Positions 40,338 to 49,547 are shown, counted from the first letter of the stretch. The stretch: DNA of 64,000 nucleotides from Ferrimonas pelagia (GCF_039543565.1 NZ_BAABJZ010000102.1:1-64000); one strand, 5' to 3'. Numbers and translations: made by a program. Notes: generated from the sequence alone by a model not told the origin.

Positions 40338-41495
40338 ATGAACGCATCTATTATCACCCTCTGGACCATTTTCTATCGATTTTTCCTGTTTGGCTGCGTC
40401 AGTTTTGGTGGTCCGGCGGCGCACATCGGCTATTACCGTAAGCAGTTTGTCGAGCGGGATCGTTGGTTGGATGAGGAGAGCTTCGCCCGTATGGTGGCGC
40501 TCAGCCAGTTTCTGCCGGGGCCGGGCTCCAGTCAGGTGTGTGCGGCAATAGGTTACCGCAAGGCCGGTGCGGTCGGGGCCACCGCCTCCTTCCTTGGGTT
40601 TACGCTGCCTTCGTTTCTGCTGATGTATGCTCTGGCGCGCTTCAGCGCTGAGCTGATGGATCTGCCGTTCACCTTGACGCTGATCCACGGCTTGAAGCTG
40701 TTGGCCGTGGTGGTCGTGGCAGACGCGGTGTGGGGCATGGCGCAGCGGTTCTGCACCAACCGGTTGCAATGGGGCCTGGCCTGTTTCAGCGCCATAGTGC
40801 TGTTGGCCTGGCCGAGTTTGTGGATCCAGTGTGTGGTGTTGCTGATCGCCGCTGCGATCGCCAGCCGCTATCCGCAAGGGGGAGCCCAACCGGTTGAAGG
40901 GACCTTGCTGCGCTGGCCGCTGATCCTGTTTGGTCTGCTCCTGCTGCTGGCGCTGTGGCCGGGGGCGGGCCCGATGCGGCAGAGTTTCGCTGACTTCTTC
41001 CAAACCGGTGCCTTGGTGTTTGGTGGGGGCCATGTGGTGTTGCCGTTGCTGCAGGAGACGGTGGGCGAGGCCATGAGTGCCGATCGTTTCCTAACCGGCT
41101 ATGCGGCGGCGCAGGCGATGCCCGGGCCAGTGTTTACCTTGGCGGCGTTCTTAGGCGTCGAGCTGCATCCGCAGAGTCCCTTGCTCGGTGCAACGGTGGC
41201 GACCCTGGCGATCTTCTTGCCTGGGATCCTGCTGATGTTGGGGTTTTACCACGCTTGGGAGGCGTTGGCCTCACGGCCGCGGATCGGCGCGGCGGCAGCG
41301 GGGATCAACGCCGCCGTCGTGGGCTTATTGCTCAGTGCCTTGTATCAACCTGTGTTTATCAGTGCCGTGCGGGATGGGGCCGACATGGGGCTGGTGATCT
41401 TGGGACTTTACGTGTTGCGTGGTCGGCAATGGCCGATCCTAGGCTTGATCGGTTTGATGCTGGTGGCCAGCGTGGGCCGCTTTTATCTCGGCTAG
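40338..41495 (+). CDS. chrA: Chromate transporter ChrA (two-domain CHR protein)
   Basis: A 385-residue inner-membrane protein built of two homologous CHR domains. Domain 1 has FYRFFLFGCVSFGGPAAHIGYYRKQFV and the SQFLPGPGSSQ motif; domain 2 has FFQTGALVFGGGHVVLPLL and AAQAMPGPVFTLAAF. Such proteins export chromate using the proton motive force. Some homologues may carry other anions. Start ATG 40338 has no strong ribosome site; a frame open from 40281 is less likely. It is divergent from the sensor/cytochrome composite. Confidence 0.92.
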   Translation: MNASIITLWTIFYRFFLFGCVSFGGPAAHIGYYRKQFVERDRWLDEESFARMVALSQFLPGPGSSQVCAAIGYRKAGAVGATASFLGFTLPSFLLMYALARFSAELMDLPFTLTLIHGLKLLAVVVVADAVWGMAQRFCTNRLQWGLACFSAIVLLAWPSLWIQCVVLLIAAAIASRYPQGGAQPVEGTLLRWPLILFGLLLLLALWPGAGPMRQSFADFFQTGALVFGGGHVVLPLLQETVGEAMSADRFLTGYAAAQAMPGPVFTLAAFLGVELHPQSPLLGATVATLAIFLPGILLMLGFYHAWEALASRPRIGAAAAGINAAVVGLLLSALYQPVFISAVRDGADMGLVILGLYVLRGRQWPILGLIGLMLVASVGRFYLG

Positions 41496-41551
41496 GCACG
41501 AGTGCCCCCCGGCGCTTGGTCTATAGTTAGCGTCTTTCTGTGGAGACCGAT

Positions 41552-41698
41552 ATGACGGAGCGAACCGAACGACGGGGGCAACAGCGACGCCGCCATACCG
41601 ACCGACGCGCACTACTGCGCTGGGAGAGCGTCCATACCCAGCGGCGTCAGGGGCTGGGACGGCGTGTGGAGGATCAGTTTGGCTTGCTTGGCCGTTGA
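41552..41698 (+). CDS. Arg-rich 48-residue small protein
   Basis: ATG follows GGAG at 8 bases. The product MTERTERRGQQRRRHTDRRA plus a further 28 residues is about one quarter Arg, suggesting nucleic-acid or acidic-surface binding. Its 3' end overlaps the convergent GNAT gene by 25 bases. It begins 57 bases after chrA. No homologue is known to me, and the composition could simply reflect GC-rich DNA. Confidence 0.45.
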   Translation: MTERTERRGQQRRRHTDRRALLRWESVHTQRRQGLGRRVEDQFGLLGR

Positions 41699-42189
41699 TC
41701 CAGTGTCTTTTGCCATAATGCCACATCGTGCCATCGCTCGAATTTGTAGCCCACCGCCTCAAGTACCCCGCGTCGCTCAAAACCCAGTCGTTGATGCAGG
41801 GTTTCACTGACGGGATTGGGGCTGGTGATCACCGCGAGTACCTGACGGATCCCCTGCTGCGCGAGCGCGTCCAGCAAGGCACGGTAAAGCGCACTGCCTT
41901 GGCCTCTGCCCTGATGGGCCGGATCCAGATAGACACTGCTTTCGGCGCAGAAGCGATAGGCGCTGCGGGTTTTATAGTGGTTGCCATAGGCGTAGCCGAT
42001 CAGCTCATCCCCCGCGAGCGCGACCAGCACGGGAAATTGCGCTGCGATCTCATCGAGGCGTTGCGCCATCTGCTCGGCACTCAGAGGCTGCTCTTCGAAC
42101 GTGGCGTTATGGTGCAGGATGGCGTGGTTGTATATCGCCACAATGGCGGCGCTGTCGTCCGCTTGGTAGCGGCGTATGGTAAAGATCAT
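41674..42189 (-). CDS. GNAT N-acetyltransferase (phosphinothricin/MddA type)
   Basis: A 171-residue enzyme of the GNAT family. The N-terminus IRRYQADDSAAIVAIYNHAILHHNATFEE, acetyl-CoA loop HQGRGQGSALYRALLDAL and C-terminal GFERRGVLEAVGYKFERWHDVALWQK are typical of the PAT/MddA subgroup that acetylates phosphinothricin, methionine sulfone or related amino acids. The native substrate cannot be told from sequence. It ends 25 bases into the small Arg-rich ORF on the other strand, and lies directly downstream of the GGDEF gene. Confidence 0.9.
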   Translation of the reverse strand: MIFTIRRYQADDSAAIVAIYNHAILHHNATFEEQPLSAEQMAQRLDEIAAQFPVLVALAGDELIGYAYGNHYKTRSAYRFCAESSVYLDPAHQGRGQGSALYRALLDALAQQGIRQVLAVITSPNPVSETLHQRLGFERRGVLEAVGYKFERWHDVALWQKTLDQRPSKPN

Positions 42190-42192
42190 GGG

Positions 42193-43152
42193 CTATCCGT
42201 TGTGGGGCTCGAAACAGACCAGTCGATTCCGGCCTTGTCGTTTGGCTTTATACAGCGCCTGATCCGCCAGTTCAAACCATTGCTCCGTGCCCTCCAGCTC
42301 ATGGTGATAGGGGCACAGCCCAAGGCTGATGGTGATCTTCAAGCTGGGCATAAAGGCAAAGACCAGTTGTTCGACGCTCTGACGCAGCCGCTCCGCCAGT
42401 TTTATGCTGGCTTCCTGTCGGGTTTCGGTCAGCAGCAGGACAAACTCTTCGCCGCCATATCGAGCCACCACGTCGGTTTTGCGTAGGCTGTCTTTGAGCA
42501 GCTCACCCAGCCGGTTGAGTACCTGATCCCCCATGCTGTGACCGAGAGTGTCGTTAACCTGCTTAAAGTGATCGATGTCGATCACCACCAGGCAACTGGC
42601 AGGCTGGTAGCGGCGGCAACGGTCAAACTCCTGCGCCAGCAATCGCTGCCATTGGCGCCGATTGGCTAATCCTGTCAGCGCATCGATCTGACTGAGTTGT
42701 TCCAGTCGATCGTTAGCTTGGCTCAACTTTTGTCGATCCTGCGCTTGCACACTGACGTCATAGATCAGCAATGCGGCGTGGCTGATCGTGCCCTGACTGT
42801 TGGTCAGCGGTTGGATGGTCATGTTTTGGTGCATCATCGACAGACCACCGGTCACGGGGCGTGGGTTGGCGAATGGGAACACCCAGGGGCGCTGCTCCCA
42901 CACGGTAAAGGAGCGGCTTTCCATCAAGAAGGCCGCTTCCAGTTTGCTGATCAGCCATTGCTGAGGCAGATCGGGAAACAGGCTGAACAGGGAGCGGCTC
43001 TGTACCTCTTTGCTGCTCAGGCCTGAGTGGTTCTCCATAAAGCCATTCCAGAGTTGGACCTGATAATCGCGGTCGATCACCACCAAACCAACCTCGATCC
43101 CGTGCAGCAGTTGGGTCAGCCAATGCAGCTGAGAAAAATCTTGTTGATCCAC
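42193..43152 (-). CDS. Diguanylate cyclase with N-terminal PAS domain
   Basis: A 319-residue soluble protein starting at GTG 43152, with GGAGTAACC directly upstream inside the end of the previous gene. A PAS domain (about 10-135) precedes a GGDEF domain with active-site GGEEF at 233-237 and product-inhibition motif RKTD at 224-227. All residues needed to make cyclic di-GMP from two GTP are present. The start lies 2 bases after the stop of the REC-CheC gene, implying translational coupling and a shared signalling circuit. It has no receiver or membrane anchor of its own. Confidence 0.93.
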   Translation of the reverse strand: MDQQDFSQLHWLTQLLHGIEVGLVVIDRDYQVQLWNGFMENHSGLSSKEVQSRSLFSLFPDLPQQWLISKLEAAFLMESRSFTVWEQRPWVFPFANPRPVTGGLSMMHQNMTIQPLTNSQGTISHAALLIYDVSVQAQDRQKLSQANDRLEQLSQIDALTGLANRRQWQRLLAQEFDRCRRYQPASCLVVIDIDHFKQVNDTLGHSMGDQVLNRLGELLKDSLRKTDVVARYGGEEFVLLLTETRQEASIKLAERLRQSVEQLVFAFMPSLKITISLGLCPYHHELEGTEQWFELADQALYKAKRQGRNRLVCFEPHNG

Positions 43153-43154
43153 GG

Positions 43155-44117
43155 TTACTCCATCAGAAAAGAAAGGCTCTGCTCTAGCCTGGGCAGGCTG
43201 CTTTGTGGCAGCAACAGCAGCAGATCGCACAGGATATCCTGCTCGGTCAGTCGGTAGCTGATCTCCACCGCCAGTGTTGAGTTGCTGAACTGGCAGGCGG
43301 GCGCCTCGCGTACCAACACCGGATGGCTTTGGCAGAAGGGAATATTAAGTTGCTCGCCTAGACCACTGAGAAAGGCGGAAAACAGCAGATTGCCCAGCTC
43401 CATTTGTACCTCTAGGCGGCCCTGCTCTTGAGCCAGGTTATCGATCCCAAGCAGGGTTCCCACCGTCTGATAGCTTCCCCGCTGTAACAGGACGATGGCT
43501 TCGCCACTGATCCCGTGGCCGATAAAGCCCTGAGACAGCATCATCAGCTCAGGATCGCGAAAGGAGGCGGCCAGCAACATCTCCAGCTCGTTGCCGTGCA
43601 GGCGGCGTAATTTGGGAATGGGAAGCTCGATAAAGGCCCCTAACACTTGTGACATGCTGGCGGCAGCTTGCCCCATCGCGACGTTGCACAGCTCCCGCAA
43701 TGCATCGTCGATCCCGACCTGACTGAGCCGATGTTGGAACAATTGTCCGGGCTCAAATAGCTGATAGCGCTGCAGCGCATCCTGCAATTGGGCCGGGCCG
43801 ATGGGTTTGCGTAGAAAGTCTAATGCCCCCAGATCCATAACGCGGCGATGGGCTTCTGCTTGTATGTCGGCAGAGACCACGATGATCTTCGGGGCAAAGG
43901 GCTGGTGTTGTAGGTGCTTGAGCACCGTATAGCCGTCCATCTCTGGCATATTGAGATCGAGAAAGAGCAGATCGGTGGGGATCTGCTGCAGATGGGCCAG
44001 CGCTTCGCGACCGTGGGCGGCAAAGTGGATCTCAGCTTGCCAATCAGCCGGCAAACTGCGTGCCAACTGCTTGCTGGCGAGTCTGGAGTCATCACAGATC
44101 AGTACGTGTTGGGTCAA
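43155..44117 (-). CDS. Response regulator with CheC-type phosphatase output domain
   Basis: A 320-residue protein. Residues 1-115 form a receiver with Asp9, Asp10, phospho-acceptor Asp54 (LFLDLNMPEMDG) and Lys104. The C-terminal part contains two helices of CheC/CheX/FliY phosphatase character, RELCNVAMGQAAASM (Glu142, Asn145) and MELGNLLFSAFLSGLG. Such domains dephosphorylate receiver aspartates, so this may be a receiver that gates a phosphatase acting on itself or on CheY-like proteins. It is cotranscribed with the PAS-GGDEF gene. Confidence 0.9.
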   Translation of the reverse strand: MTQHVLICDDSRLASKQLARSLPADWQAEIHFAAHGREALAHLQQIPTDLLFLDLNMPEMDGYTVLKHLQHQPFAPKIIVVSADIQAEAHRRVMDLGALDFLRKPIGPAQLQDALQRYQLFEPGQLFQHRLSQVGIDDALRELCNVAMGQAAASMSQVLGAFIELPIPKLRRLHGNELEMLLAASFRDPELMMLSQGFIGHGISGEAIVLLQRGSYQTVGTLLGIDNLAQEQGRLEVQMELGNLLFSAFLSGLGEQLNIPFCQSHPVLVREAPACQFSNSTLAVEISYRLTEQDILCDLLLLLPQSSLPRLEQSLSFLME

Positions 44118-44223
44118 GCGTCCTGCCTCCCGGAGTAAATACTCTCACATTTGATCCGATTCTATTGTAGTTTCAGACTGTTGTCATGAAGTGACCGGTA
44201 AGGCAGTAAACAAGGAGAGGGCA

Positions 44224-45021
44224 ATGGAAAGCCGAGTAAGTTGTGAGATCGAGGCCGGAGTGGCTTATGTGCGTCTGGCACGGGAGGAGAAGCATAACGC
44301 CATCGACTTTAAGATGTTTCAGGCGATCATCGCGGTGCAGAAGCAGCTGCGGCGGCAGCGGGGGGTACGTGGTGTGATCCTCTCCGGTAACGGGGTCGAT
44401 TTTTGCTCTGGACTGGACACCAGATCGGTATTTTCCAAGCCGACACTGGCGATGCGTTTGTTGTGGAAGTGGTGGCCGGGTCAAGCCAACATGGCGCAAA
44501 AGGTGTGCACCGGCTGGCGCGATCTGCCGGTGCCGGTGATCGCCGTATTGCATGGCCGGATCTGGGGTGGGGGGTTGCAGATCGCCCTTGGGGCGGATTT
44601 TCGCATCGCCACCCCGGATGCGGATCTGTCGGTGATGGAGGCGCGTTGGGGGCTGATCCCGGACATGGGCGGAAACCTGGCCCTACGTGAGCAACTGAGG
44701 CAGGATCAGGCGATGTGGTTGGCGATGACGGCAGAGCAGATCGATGGGCGCAAGGCGCACGAGCTGGGGCTGGTGACCGAACTGTCCGAGGAGCCGATGG
44801 AGCTGGCACAGACATGGATGGCGCAGTTGGTCAGCCGTTCGCCGGATGCCGTGGCGGCCACCAAGCGACTGTTCCGGCGTCATGGGGTGCCCCGCCCCGG
44901 CGCTATGTTGGCTGCTGAGACCTTGAGTCAGTGCCGGATCATTGTCGGGCGTAATCGAAAGATCGCCACCAGCAAGGCGTTGGGCAACGATCGGGAGTAC
45001 GGCCCGCGGGGACGCTGGTAG
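44224..45021 (+). CDS. Crotonase-family enoyl-CoA hydratase/isomerase
   Basis: A 265-residue protein with AAGGAGAGG before ATG 44224. CoA-binding and oxyanion-hole blocks are EKHNAIDFKMF, LSGNGVDFCSGLDTRSV and GRIWGGGLQIALGADFRIA; MEARWGLIPDMGG carries the position of a catalytic acidic residue. It probably acts on an acyl-CoA double bond, but hydratase, isomerase and hydrolase activities cannot be separated by eye. It is monocistronic with a terminator. Confidence 0.9.
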   Translation: MESRVSCEIEAGVAYVRLAREEKHNAIDFKMFQAIIAVQKQLRRQRGVRGVILSGNGVDFCSGLDTRSVFSKPTLAMRLLWKWWPGQANMAQKVCTGWRDLPVPVIAVLHGRIWGGGLQIALGADFRIATPDADLSVMEARWGLIPDMGGNLALREQLRQDQAMWLAMTAEQIDGRKAHELGLVTELSEEPMELAQTWMAQLVSRSPDAVAATKRLFRRHGVPRPGAMLAAETLSQCRIIVGRNRKIATSKALGNDREYGPRGRW

Positions 45022-45036
45022 TCACCAATACGCCAA

Positions 45037-45075
45037 CAAAAAGCCCCGAACTCGGTAGAGTTCGGGGCTTTTTTA
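45037..45075. terminator. Bidirectional terminator between the crotonase gene and rpoD
   Basis: A 13-bp stem AAGCCCCGAACTC/GAGTTCGGGGCTT with a GGTA loop, flanked by A- and T-runs, ends both convergent genes. Confidence 0.92.
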
Positions 45076-45091
45076 GGGCTCTGAGACGGGC

Positions 45092-46918
45092 TTATTCGTC
45101 CAGGAAGCTCTTCAGTATCTCGGAGCGAGAAGGGTGACGCAGTTTGCGCAGTGCCTTCGCTTCGATCTGACGGATCCGCTCACGGGTTACATCGAACTGC
45201 TTACCCACCTCTTCCAAGGTGTGGTCCGTGTTCATTTCGATACCGAAACGCATGCGCAGTACCTTGGCTTCACGGGCGGTCAGACCGGCCAGCACTTCGT
45301 TGGTGGCCATCTTCAGGCTCTCGGAAGTGGCTGAGTCGATCGGCTGCGCCAGCGTGGTGTCTTCAATAAAGTCACCCAGATGGGAGTCTTCATCGTCACC
45401 GATCGGCGTTTCCATGGAGATCGGCTCTTTGGCGATCTTCAGGACTTTGCGGATCTTGTCTTCTGGCATCAACATGCGCTCAGCCAGCTCTTCCGGCGTC
45501 GGCTCGCGACCCATCTCCTGCAGCATTTGGCGGGAGATCCGGTTGAGCTTGTTGATGGTTTCGATCATGTGCACCGGAATACGGATGGTCCGGGCCTGAT
45601 CCGCAATTGAGCGGGTGATGGCCTGACGGATCCACCAAGTGGCGTAGGTCGAGAACTTATAACCACGACGGTATTCGAACTTATCCACCGCCTTCATCAG
45701 ACCGATGTTGCCCTCCTGGATCAGATCCAGGAACTGCAGACCACGGTTGGTGTACTTCTTGGCGATCGAGATCACCAGACGTAGGTTGGCTTCCACCATC
45801 TCTTTCTTGGCGCGACGGGCTTTCGCCTCACCGATGGACATGCGACGGTTGATGTCTTTGATCTTGGCGATCGACAGACCCGTTTCCTGCTGAACCGCTT
45901 GCAGTTTTTGGGTGCAGCGGCACAGTTCGTCTTGGTGTCCGGCCAAGGCGGCGGAGTAGGATTTACCGGCATCGATCTCGGTTTGCAGCCAGACTTCGTC
46001 GGACTCGTTGCCAGCGAAGACCTTCATAAAGTTCTTCTTCGGCATCTTGGCCTGATCGACACACAGCTTCATGATCAGGCGTTCTTGAACCCGAACACGA
46101 TCCATCATGGAGCGCATGCTGTTCACCAGCATGTCGAACTGCTTAGGCACCAGGCGGAACTCTTTAAACAACTCGGACAGCTTGGTGATGATCATCGCCA
46201 CTTCGAGCGAATCACGGCCGTGATCGTCGATGGCTTGACGGGCCAGATCGTAGTGTTGGCGCAGTGCGTCAAACTTCTCTTTGGCTTGAACAGGGTCTGG
46301 GCCGGTGTTGCCCTCTTCCTCTTCCTCGTCGTCGTCCTCTTCCTCGTCGTCCTTGTCTTGCTCTTCCTTAGGCACTTCAGAACCGACGTGGGTGGCGGTT
46401 GGGGCTTCATCTTCTTCGGTAATAAAACCGGAGATGATCTCAGCCAGACGGATCTCTTCCGCTTCGTAGCGGTCCCACTGCTCCAGCAGGATCCCCATCG
46501 CTTCTGGGTATTCGGCGATGGAGCATTGAACCTGATTGATGCCATCTTCAATGCGCTTGGCAATGACGATCTCACCTTCACGGGTCAACAGCTCAACGGT
46601 CCCCATCTCACGCATGTACATGCGGACAGGATCCGTGGTACGACCGAGTTCACCTTCTACGCTGGCCAGTGCGGCGGCCGCCGCCTCTGCAGCGTCTTCG
46701 TCGGTGTTGTCCTCGGACATCATCAGTTCGTCTTTATCCGGAGCGGATTCAAAGACTTTGATGCCCATGTCGTTAATCATCTGGATAATATCTTCGATCT
46801 GATCGGAATCGACCATATCCGATGGCAGGTGATCATTCACCTCGGCGTAAGTCAGGTAGCCTTGCTCCTTGCCTTTGGCGACCAGGAGCTTAAGTTGCGA
46901 CTGCGGAGTTTGATCCAT
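45092..46918 (-). CDS. rpoD: RNA polymerase primary sigma factor, sigma-70
   Basis: A 608-residue sigma factor from ATG 46918. It has region 1.1 at the N-terminus, a very acidic stretch (near residues 190-225) in the non-conserved insert, regions 2-3 (FSTYATWWIRQAITRSIADQ and YRRGYKFS) for -10 recognition and melting, and region 4 (DHTLEEVGKQFDVTRERIRQ) for the -35 element. It is the last gene of the rpsU-yqeY-dnaG-rpoD block, the macromolecular synthesis operon layout. About 100 bases separate it from dnaG. Confidence 0.98.
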   Translation of the reverse strand: MDQTPQSQLKLLVAKGKEQGYLTYAEVNDHLPSDMVDSDQIEDIIQMINDMGIKVFESAPDKDELMMSEDNTDEDAAEAAAAALASVEGELGRTTDPVRMYMREMGTVELLTREGEIVIAKRIEDGINQVQCSIAEYPEAMGILLEQWDRYEAEEIRLAEIISGFITEEDEAPTATHVGSEVPKEEQDKDDEEEDDDEEEEEGNTGPDPVQAKEKFDALRQHYDLARQAIDDHGRDSLEVAMIITKLSELFKEFRLVPKQFDMLVNSMRSMMDRVRVQERLIMKLCVDQAKMPKKNFMKVFAGNESDEVWLQTEIDAGKSYSAALAGHQDELCRCTQKLQAVQQETGLSIAKIKDINRRMSIGEAKARRAKKEMVEANLRLVISIAKKYTNRGLQFLDLIQEGNIGLMKAVDKFEYRRGYKFSTYATWWIRQAITRSIADQARTIRIPVHMIETINKLNRISRQMLQEMGREPTPEELAERMLMPEDKIRKVLKIAKEPISMETPIGDDEDSHLGDFIEDTTLAQPIDSATSESLKMATNEVLAGLTAREAKVLRMRFGIEMNTDHTLEEVGKQFDVTRERIRQIEAKALRKLRHPSRSEILKSFLDE

Positions 46919-47018
46919 TGATATCATCCACTTAAGGTTAAAAACTTGGGCTAAGCGGCCGAAGACGCGCAAATAGCCAATTATAACGGGGTTAGCTTTT
47001 CATCGCTAGCTTTGCGTG

Positions 47019-48788
47019 TTATTCAAACGTTCTTAATGCTTTTAGGAGCTGAGAGAGCTGCTGAAGTTCCTCTTTGCTCAAGGAGCCTTTTGCCTGTAGA
47101 AACGCGGCATGCTGCTCAAGGATTTGTTTGTTAAAGCCTTTTAGCAGATCAACAAAGACCTGCTGTTTGTTTTCATCCACCTCAAACTGGGTGCCGGCCA
47201 GCTTGCGCAGTGCCGCATATTCCGGTTGCTCGCGGAATCGCTCCAACAGTTGGGCGGTGGTTAAGGTCCGCTCCCGACACAGATCGAGCAGTTGGCGTAG
47301 CAGTGTCATCCCTTTCACGTTCAGGTTTTCCACGGCGATCTGGCGTTCGAGCTCGAACCCCAATCCAGGTTCACTCAGCAGCAGTGCGATAGCCTGGCGT
47401 ACCGGCGTGCCTCGCCCTTGTTGTGCCTGTTTCAGCGGTCGGTGACCTGTTTGCTTGGCCGGTTGACTGAAATGCTGCCGGGCTCCCCAGCCTAGCTCAG
47501 TTTCCAGCCGCTGCAACAAGGTTTCCTTTAATACGTCGTCGGCGATCTGTTCGATCAAAGGGCGGATCTGGGCGATGAAGCGGGACTTGCCCTCATCGTT
47601 GGACAGATCCGCTTCCTGACGGACATGATTAAACAGGTAGTCGGACAAGGGCATCGCTTCGCCGATCCGCTGTTCGAAGGCTGTTTTGCCCTCCTGTCGA
47701 ACCAGGGTGTCTGGATCCTCGCCATCGGGCAGGAACATAAATTTAAGCGCCTTGCCGCTTTTGAGCTGGGGCAGCGCGGTTTCTAGGGCACGCCAAGCGG
47801 CATCCCGGCCGGCACGATCGCCGTCATAGCAGCAAACCACCTCGTGTTGGGCGGTGCGCATCAGGGTCTGGATATGCTCCGAGGTGGTGGAGGTGCCCAG
47901 TGACGCGACGGCGTAATCGATGCCGTTTTGCGCCAATGCCACCACGTCCATATAGCCCTCGACCACCAAGATCCGTTCGACCGAACGGTGGGCCTGACGC
48001 ACCTGATAGAGGCCGTACAGTTCGCGGCTCTTATGGAAGATCGGGGTTTCCGGCGAATTGAGGTATTTGGGCGTGCCATCACCCAGTACCCGGCCACCGA
48101 AGGCGATCACCCGGCCCCGTCGATCTAGGATCGGGAACATCAGGCGGTCGCGAAAGCGATCGTATTTGCGGTTGCTGTCCTCTTTTTCGATCAGCATGCC
48201 GCATTCGGCCAGCAGATGCTGAGCACGGTTGTCGCCGCGCTTTTGCGCCAGCAGGCTGTCCCAGCCAGGGGGGGCAAAGCCGATCCCGAAGCGCTGTACG
48301 GTCTCGCCGTCCAGGCCACGGCCTTTGATGTAGTCTATGACCCGGTCTTTCTCCGGGTGCTGACGCAACTGCTGCTGAAAATAGCGGGCAGCCCATTGCA
48401 TCAGGCTGTAATGGTCGTCGCTGCCTTTGGCGCGCGGTGGACTCGAAGGCTGGGCATTGCGATGCTTGCCTAGCTCGCCGGCGGGGGCTTCGCGAACCAC
48501 TTCCATTCCGGCCAGACCGGCCAACTCCTCGATGGCATCGGGGAACTCCAGGCGGTCGTACTCCATCATAAAGTCGATGGCGTTGCCATGGGCACCACAG
48601 CCGAAACAGTGATAGAACTGCTTATCCTGGCTGACGGTAAAAGAGGGGCTTTTTTCGTTATGGAAGGGGCAACAGGCGCTGTAGTTTTTGCCTGTTTTTT
48701 TCAGCTTTACACGGCCATCGATCAGCTCGACGATGTCGGTGCGCGACAACAATTGATCGATAAAATCTCTTGGGATCCGACCGGCCAC
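47019..48788 (-). CDS. dnaG: DNA primase
   Basis: A 589-residue primase. The zinc ribbon (CPFHNEKSPSF ... FYHCFGCGAHG) sits at about 40-66, the TOPRIM catalytic core contains ILVVEGYMDVVAL and CCYDGDRAGRDAAW with metal-binding acids, and the C-terminal 150 residues form the DnaB-binding helicase-interaction domain. It lays RNA primers for replication. A terminator stands between yqeY and dnaG, so primase levels likely depend on readthrough or a local promoter. Confidence 0.97.
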   Translation of the reverse strand: MAGRIPRDFIDQLLSRTDIVELIDGRVKLKKTGKNYSACCPFHNEKSPSFTVSQDKQFYHCFGCGAHGNAIDFMMEYDRLEFPDAIEELAGLAGMEVVREAPAGELGKHRNAQPSSPPRAKGSDDHYSLMQWAARYFQQQLRQHPEKDRVIDYIKGRGLDGETVQRFGIGFAPPGWDSLLAQKRGDNRAQHLLAECGMLIEKEDSNRKYDRFRDRLMFPILDRRGRVIAFGGRVLGDGTPKYLNSPETPIFHKSRELYGLYQVRQAHRSVERILVVEGYMDVVALAQNGIDYAVASLGTSTTSEHIQTLMRTAQHEVVCCYDGDRAGRDAAWRALETALPQLKSGKALKFMFLPDGEDPDTLVRQEGKTAFEQRIGEAMPLSDYLFNHVRQEADLSNDEGKSRFIAQIRPLIEQIADDVLKETLLQRLETELGWGARQHFSQPAKQTGHRPLKQAQQGRGTPVRQAIALLLSEPGLGFELERQIAVENLNVKGMTLLRQLLDLCRERTLTTAQLLERFREQPEYAALRKLAGTQFEVDENKQQVFVDLLKGFNKQILEQHAAFLQAKGSLSKEELQQLSQLLKALRTFE

Positions 48789-48829
48789 TAAATGCTTACC
48801 TTGATAGTAATGGAACGATTTTATGTATC

Positions 48830-48863
48830 ACAAACAAACAAGCCGTGCATCAGGCACGGCTTG
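48830..48863 (-). terminator. Terminator between yqeY and dnaG
   Basis: Stem CAAGCCGTGC/GCACGGCTTG with a five-base loop; GTTTGTTTGTGA follows on the minus strand. In E. coli a terminator between rpsU and dnaG plays the same attenuating role. Confidence 0.75.
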
Positions 48864-48885
48864 TTGCTGTGATCGGGACGGCGAC

Positions 48886-49329
48886 TTAACCGAGTTGAGC
48901 TTTAACGATCTTGCCCACTTCGGCCATATCGGCGCGACCCTGGAGCTTGCCTTGCAGCAGGCCCATCACCTTACCCATGTCACGCATCGAGCTGGCACCG
49001 GATTCTGCGATCACGTCAGCGACTGCAGCTTCCATCTCCTCAGCGCTCAGCTGTTGTGGCAAGAATTCCTGCAACACAACCACTTCGGCCGCTTCGGCTT
49101 CCGCCAGTTCTGGACGACCTGCGTCCTCATACTGCTTGATGGAGTCACGGCGCTGTTTCACCATTTTGGTCAAAACAACGGTGATCTCATCGTCGCTGAG
49201 GGTTTTCGCTTCGTCCACTTCCACCTGCTTGATTGCAGCCAAGGCGAGGCGAATGGTACCCAGGCGAGCCTTTTCTTTGGCCCGCATCGCCATTTTCATG
49301 GCGTCCTTGAGTTGCTCGATGAGAGTCAT
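48886..49329 (-). CDS. yqeY: GatB/YqeY-domain protein
   Basis: A 147-residue helical protein (MTLIEQLKDAMKMAMRAKEKARLGTIRL) related to the tail domain of the GatB amidotransferase subunit. YqeY proteins may bind tRNA, but no activity is established. It lies 2 bases from the rpsU stop in the same operon, a common arrangement in gammaproteobacteria outside the enterics. Confidence 0.93.
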   Translation of the reverse strand: MTLIEQLKDAMKMAMRAKEKARLGTIRLALAAIKQVEVDEAKTLSDDEITVVLTKMVKQRRDSIKQYEDAGRPELAEAEAAEVVVLQEFLPQQLSAEEMEAAVADVIAESGASSMRDMGKVMGLLQGKLQGRADMAEVGKIVKAQLG

Positions 49330-49331
49330 GA

Positions 49332-49547
49332 TCAGTACAGGCGAGTACGACGTGCGTTTTCGCGAGCCAGCTTCTTAGCTTGACGCTTGGAAGCAGCAGC
49401 CTTGGCGCGCTTACGAACGGTAGTTGGCTTCTCGTAGTGCTCACGACGACGCACTTCAGACAGGATACCTGCCTTTTCACAAGAGCGCTTGAAACGACGC
49501 AGGGCTACGTCGAAAGGTTCGTTTTCACGGACTTTAATTACCGGCAT
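49332..49547 (-). CDS. rpsU: 30S ribosomal protein S21
   Basis: A 71-residue basic protein (MPVIKVRENEPFDVALRRFK at the start, ARRTRLY at the end) identical in pattern to other S21 proteins. It assists base pairing between the mRNA Shine-Dalgarno sequence and 16S rRNA. ATG 49547 is chosen over an upstream frame extension to 49586. It is the first gene of the rpsU-yqeY-dnaG-rpoD unit and divergent from tsaD across about 180 bases holding both promoters. Confidence 0.97.
   Translation of the reverse strand: MPVIKVRENEPFDVALRRFKRSCEKAGILSEVRRREHYEKPTTVRKRAKAAASKRQAKKLARENARRTRLY

Noticed and set aside
45899..46921. 340-codon frame antisense to rpoD
   Set aside because: It is a shadow of the acidic, Asp/Glu-rich codons of rpoD read backwards (Val/Phe/Leu-rich); the sense gene is certain.
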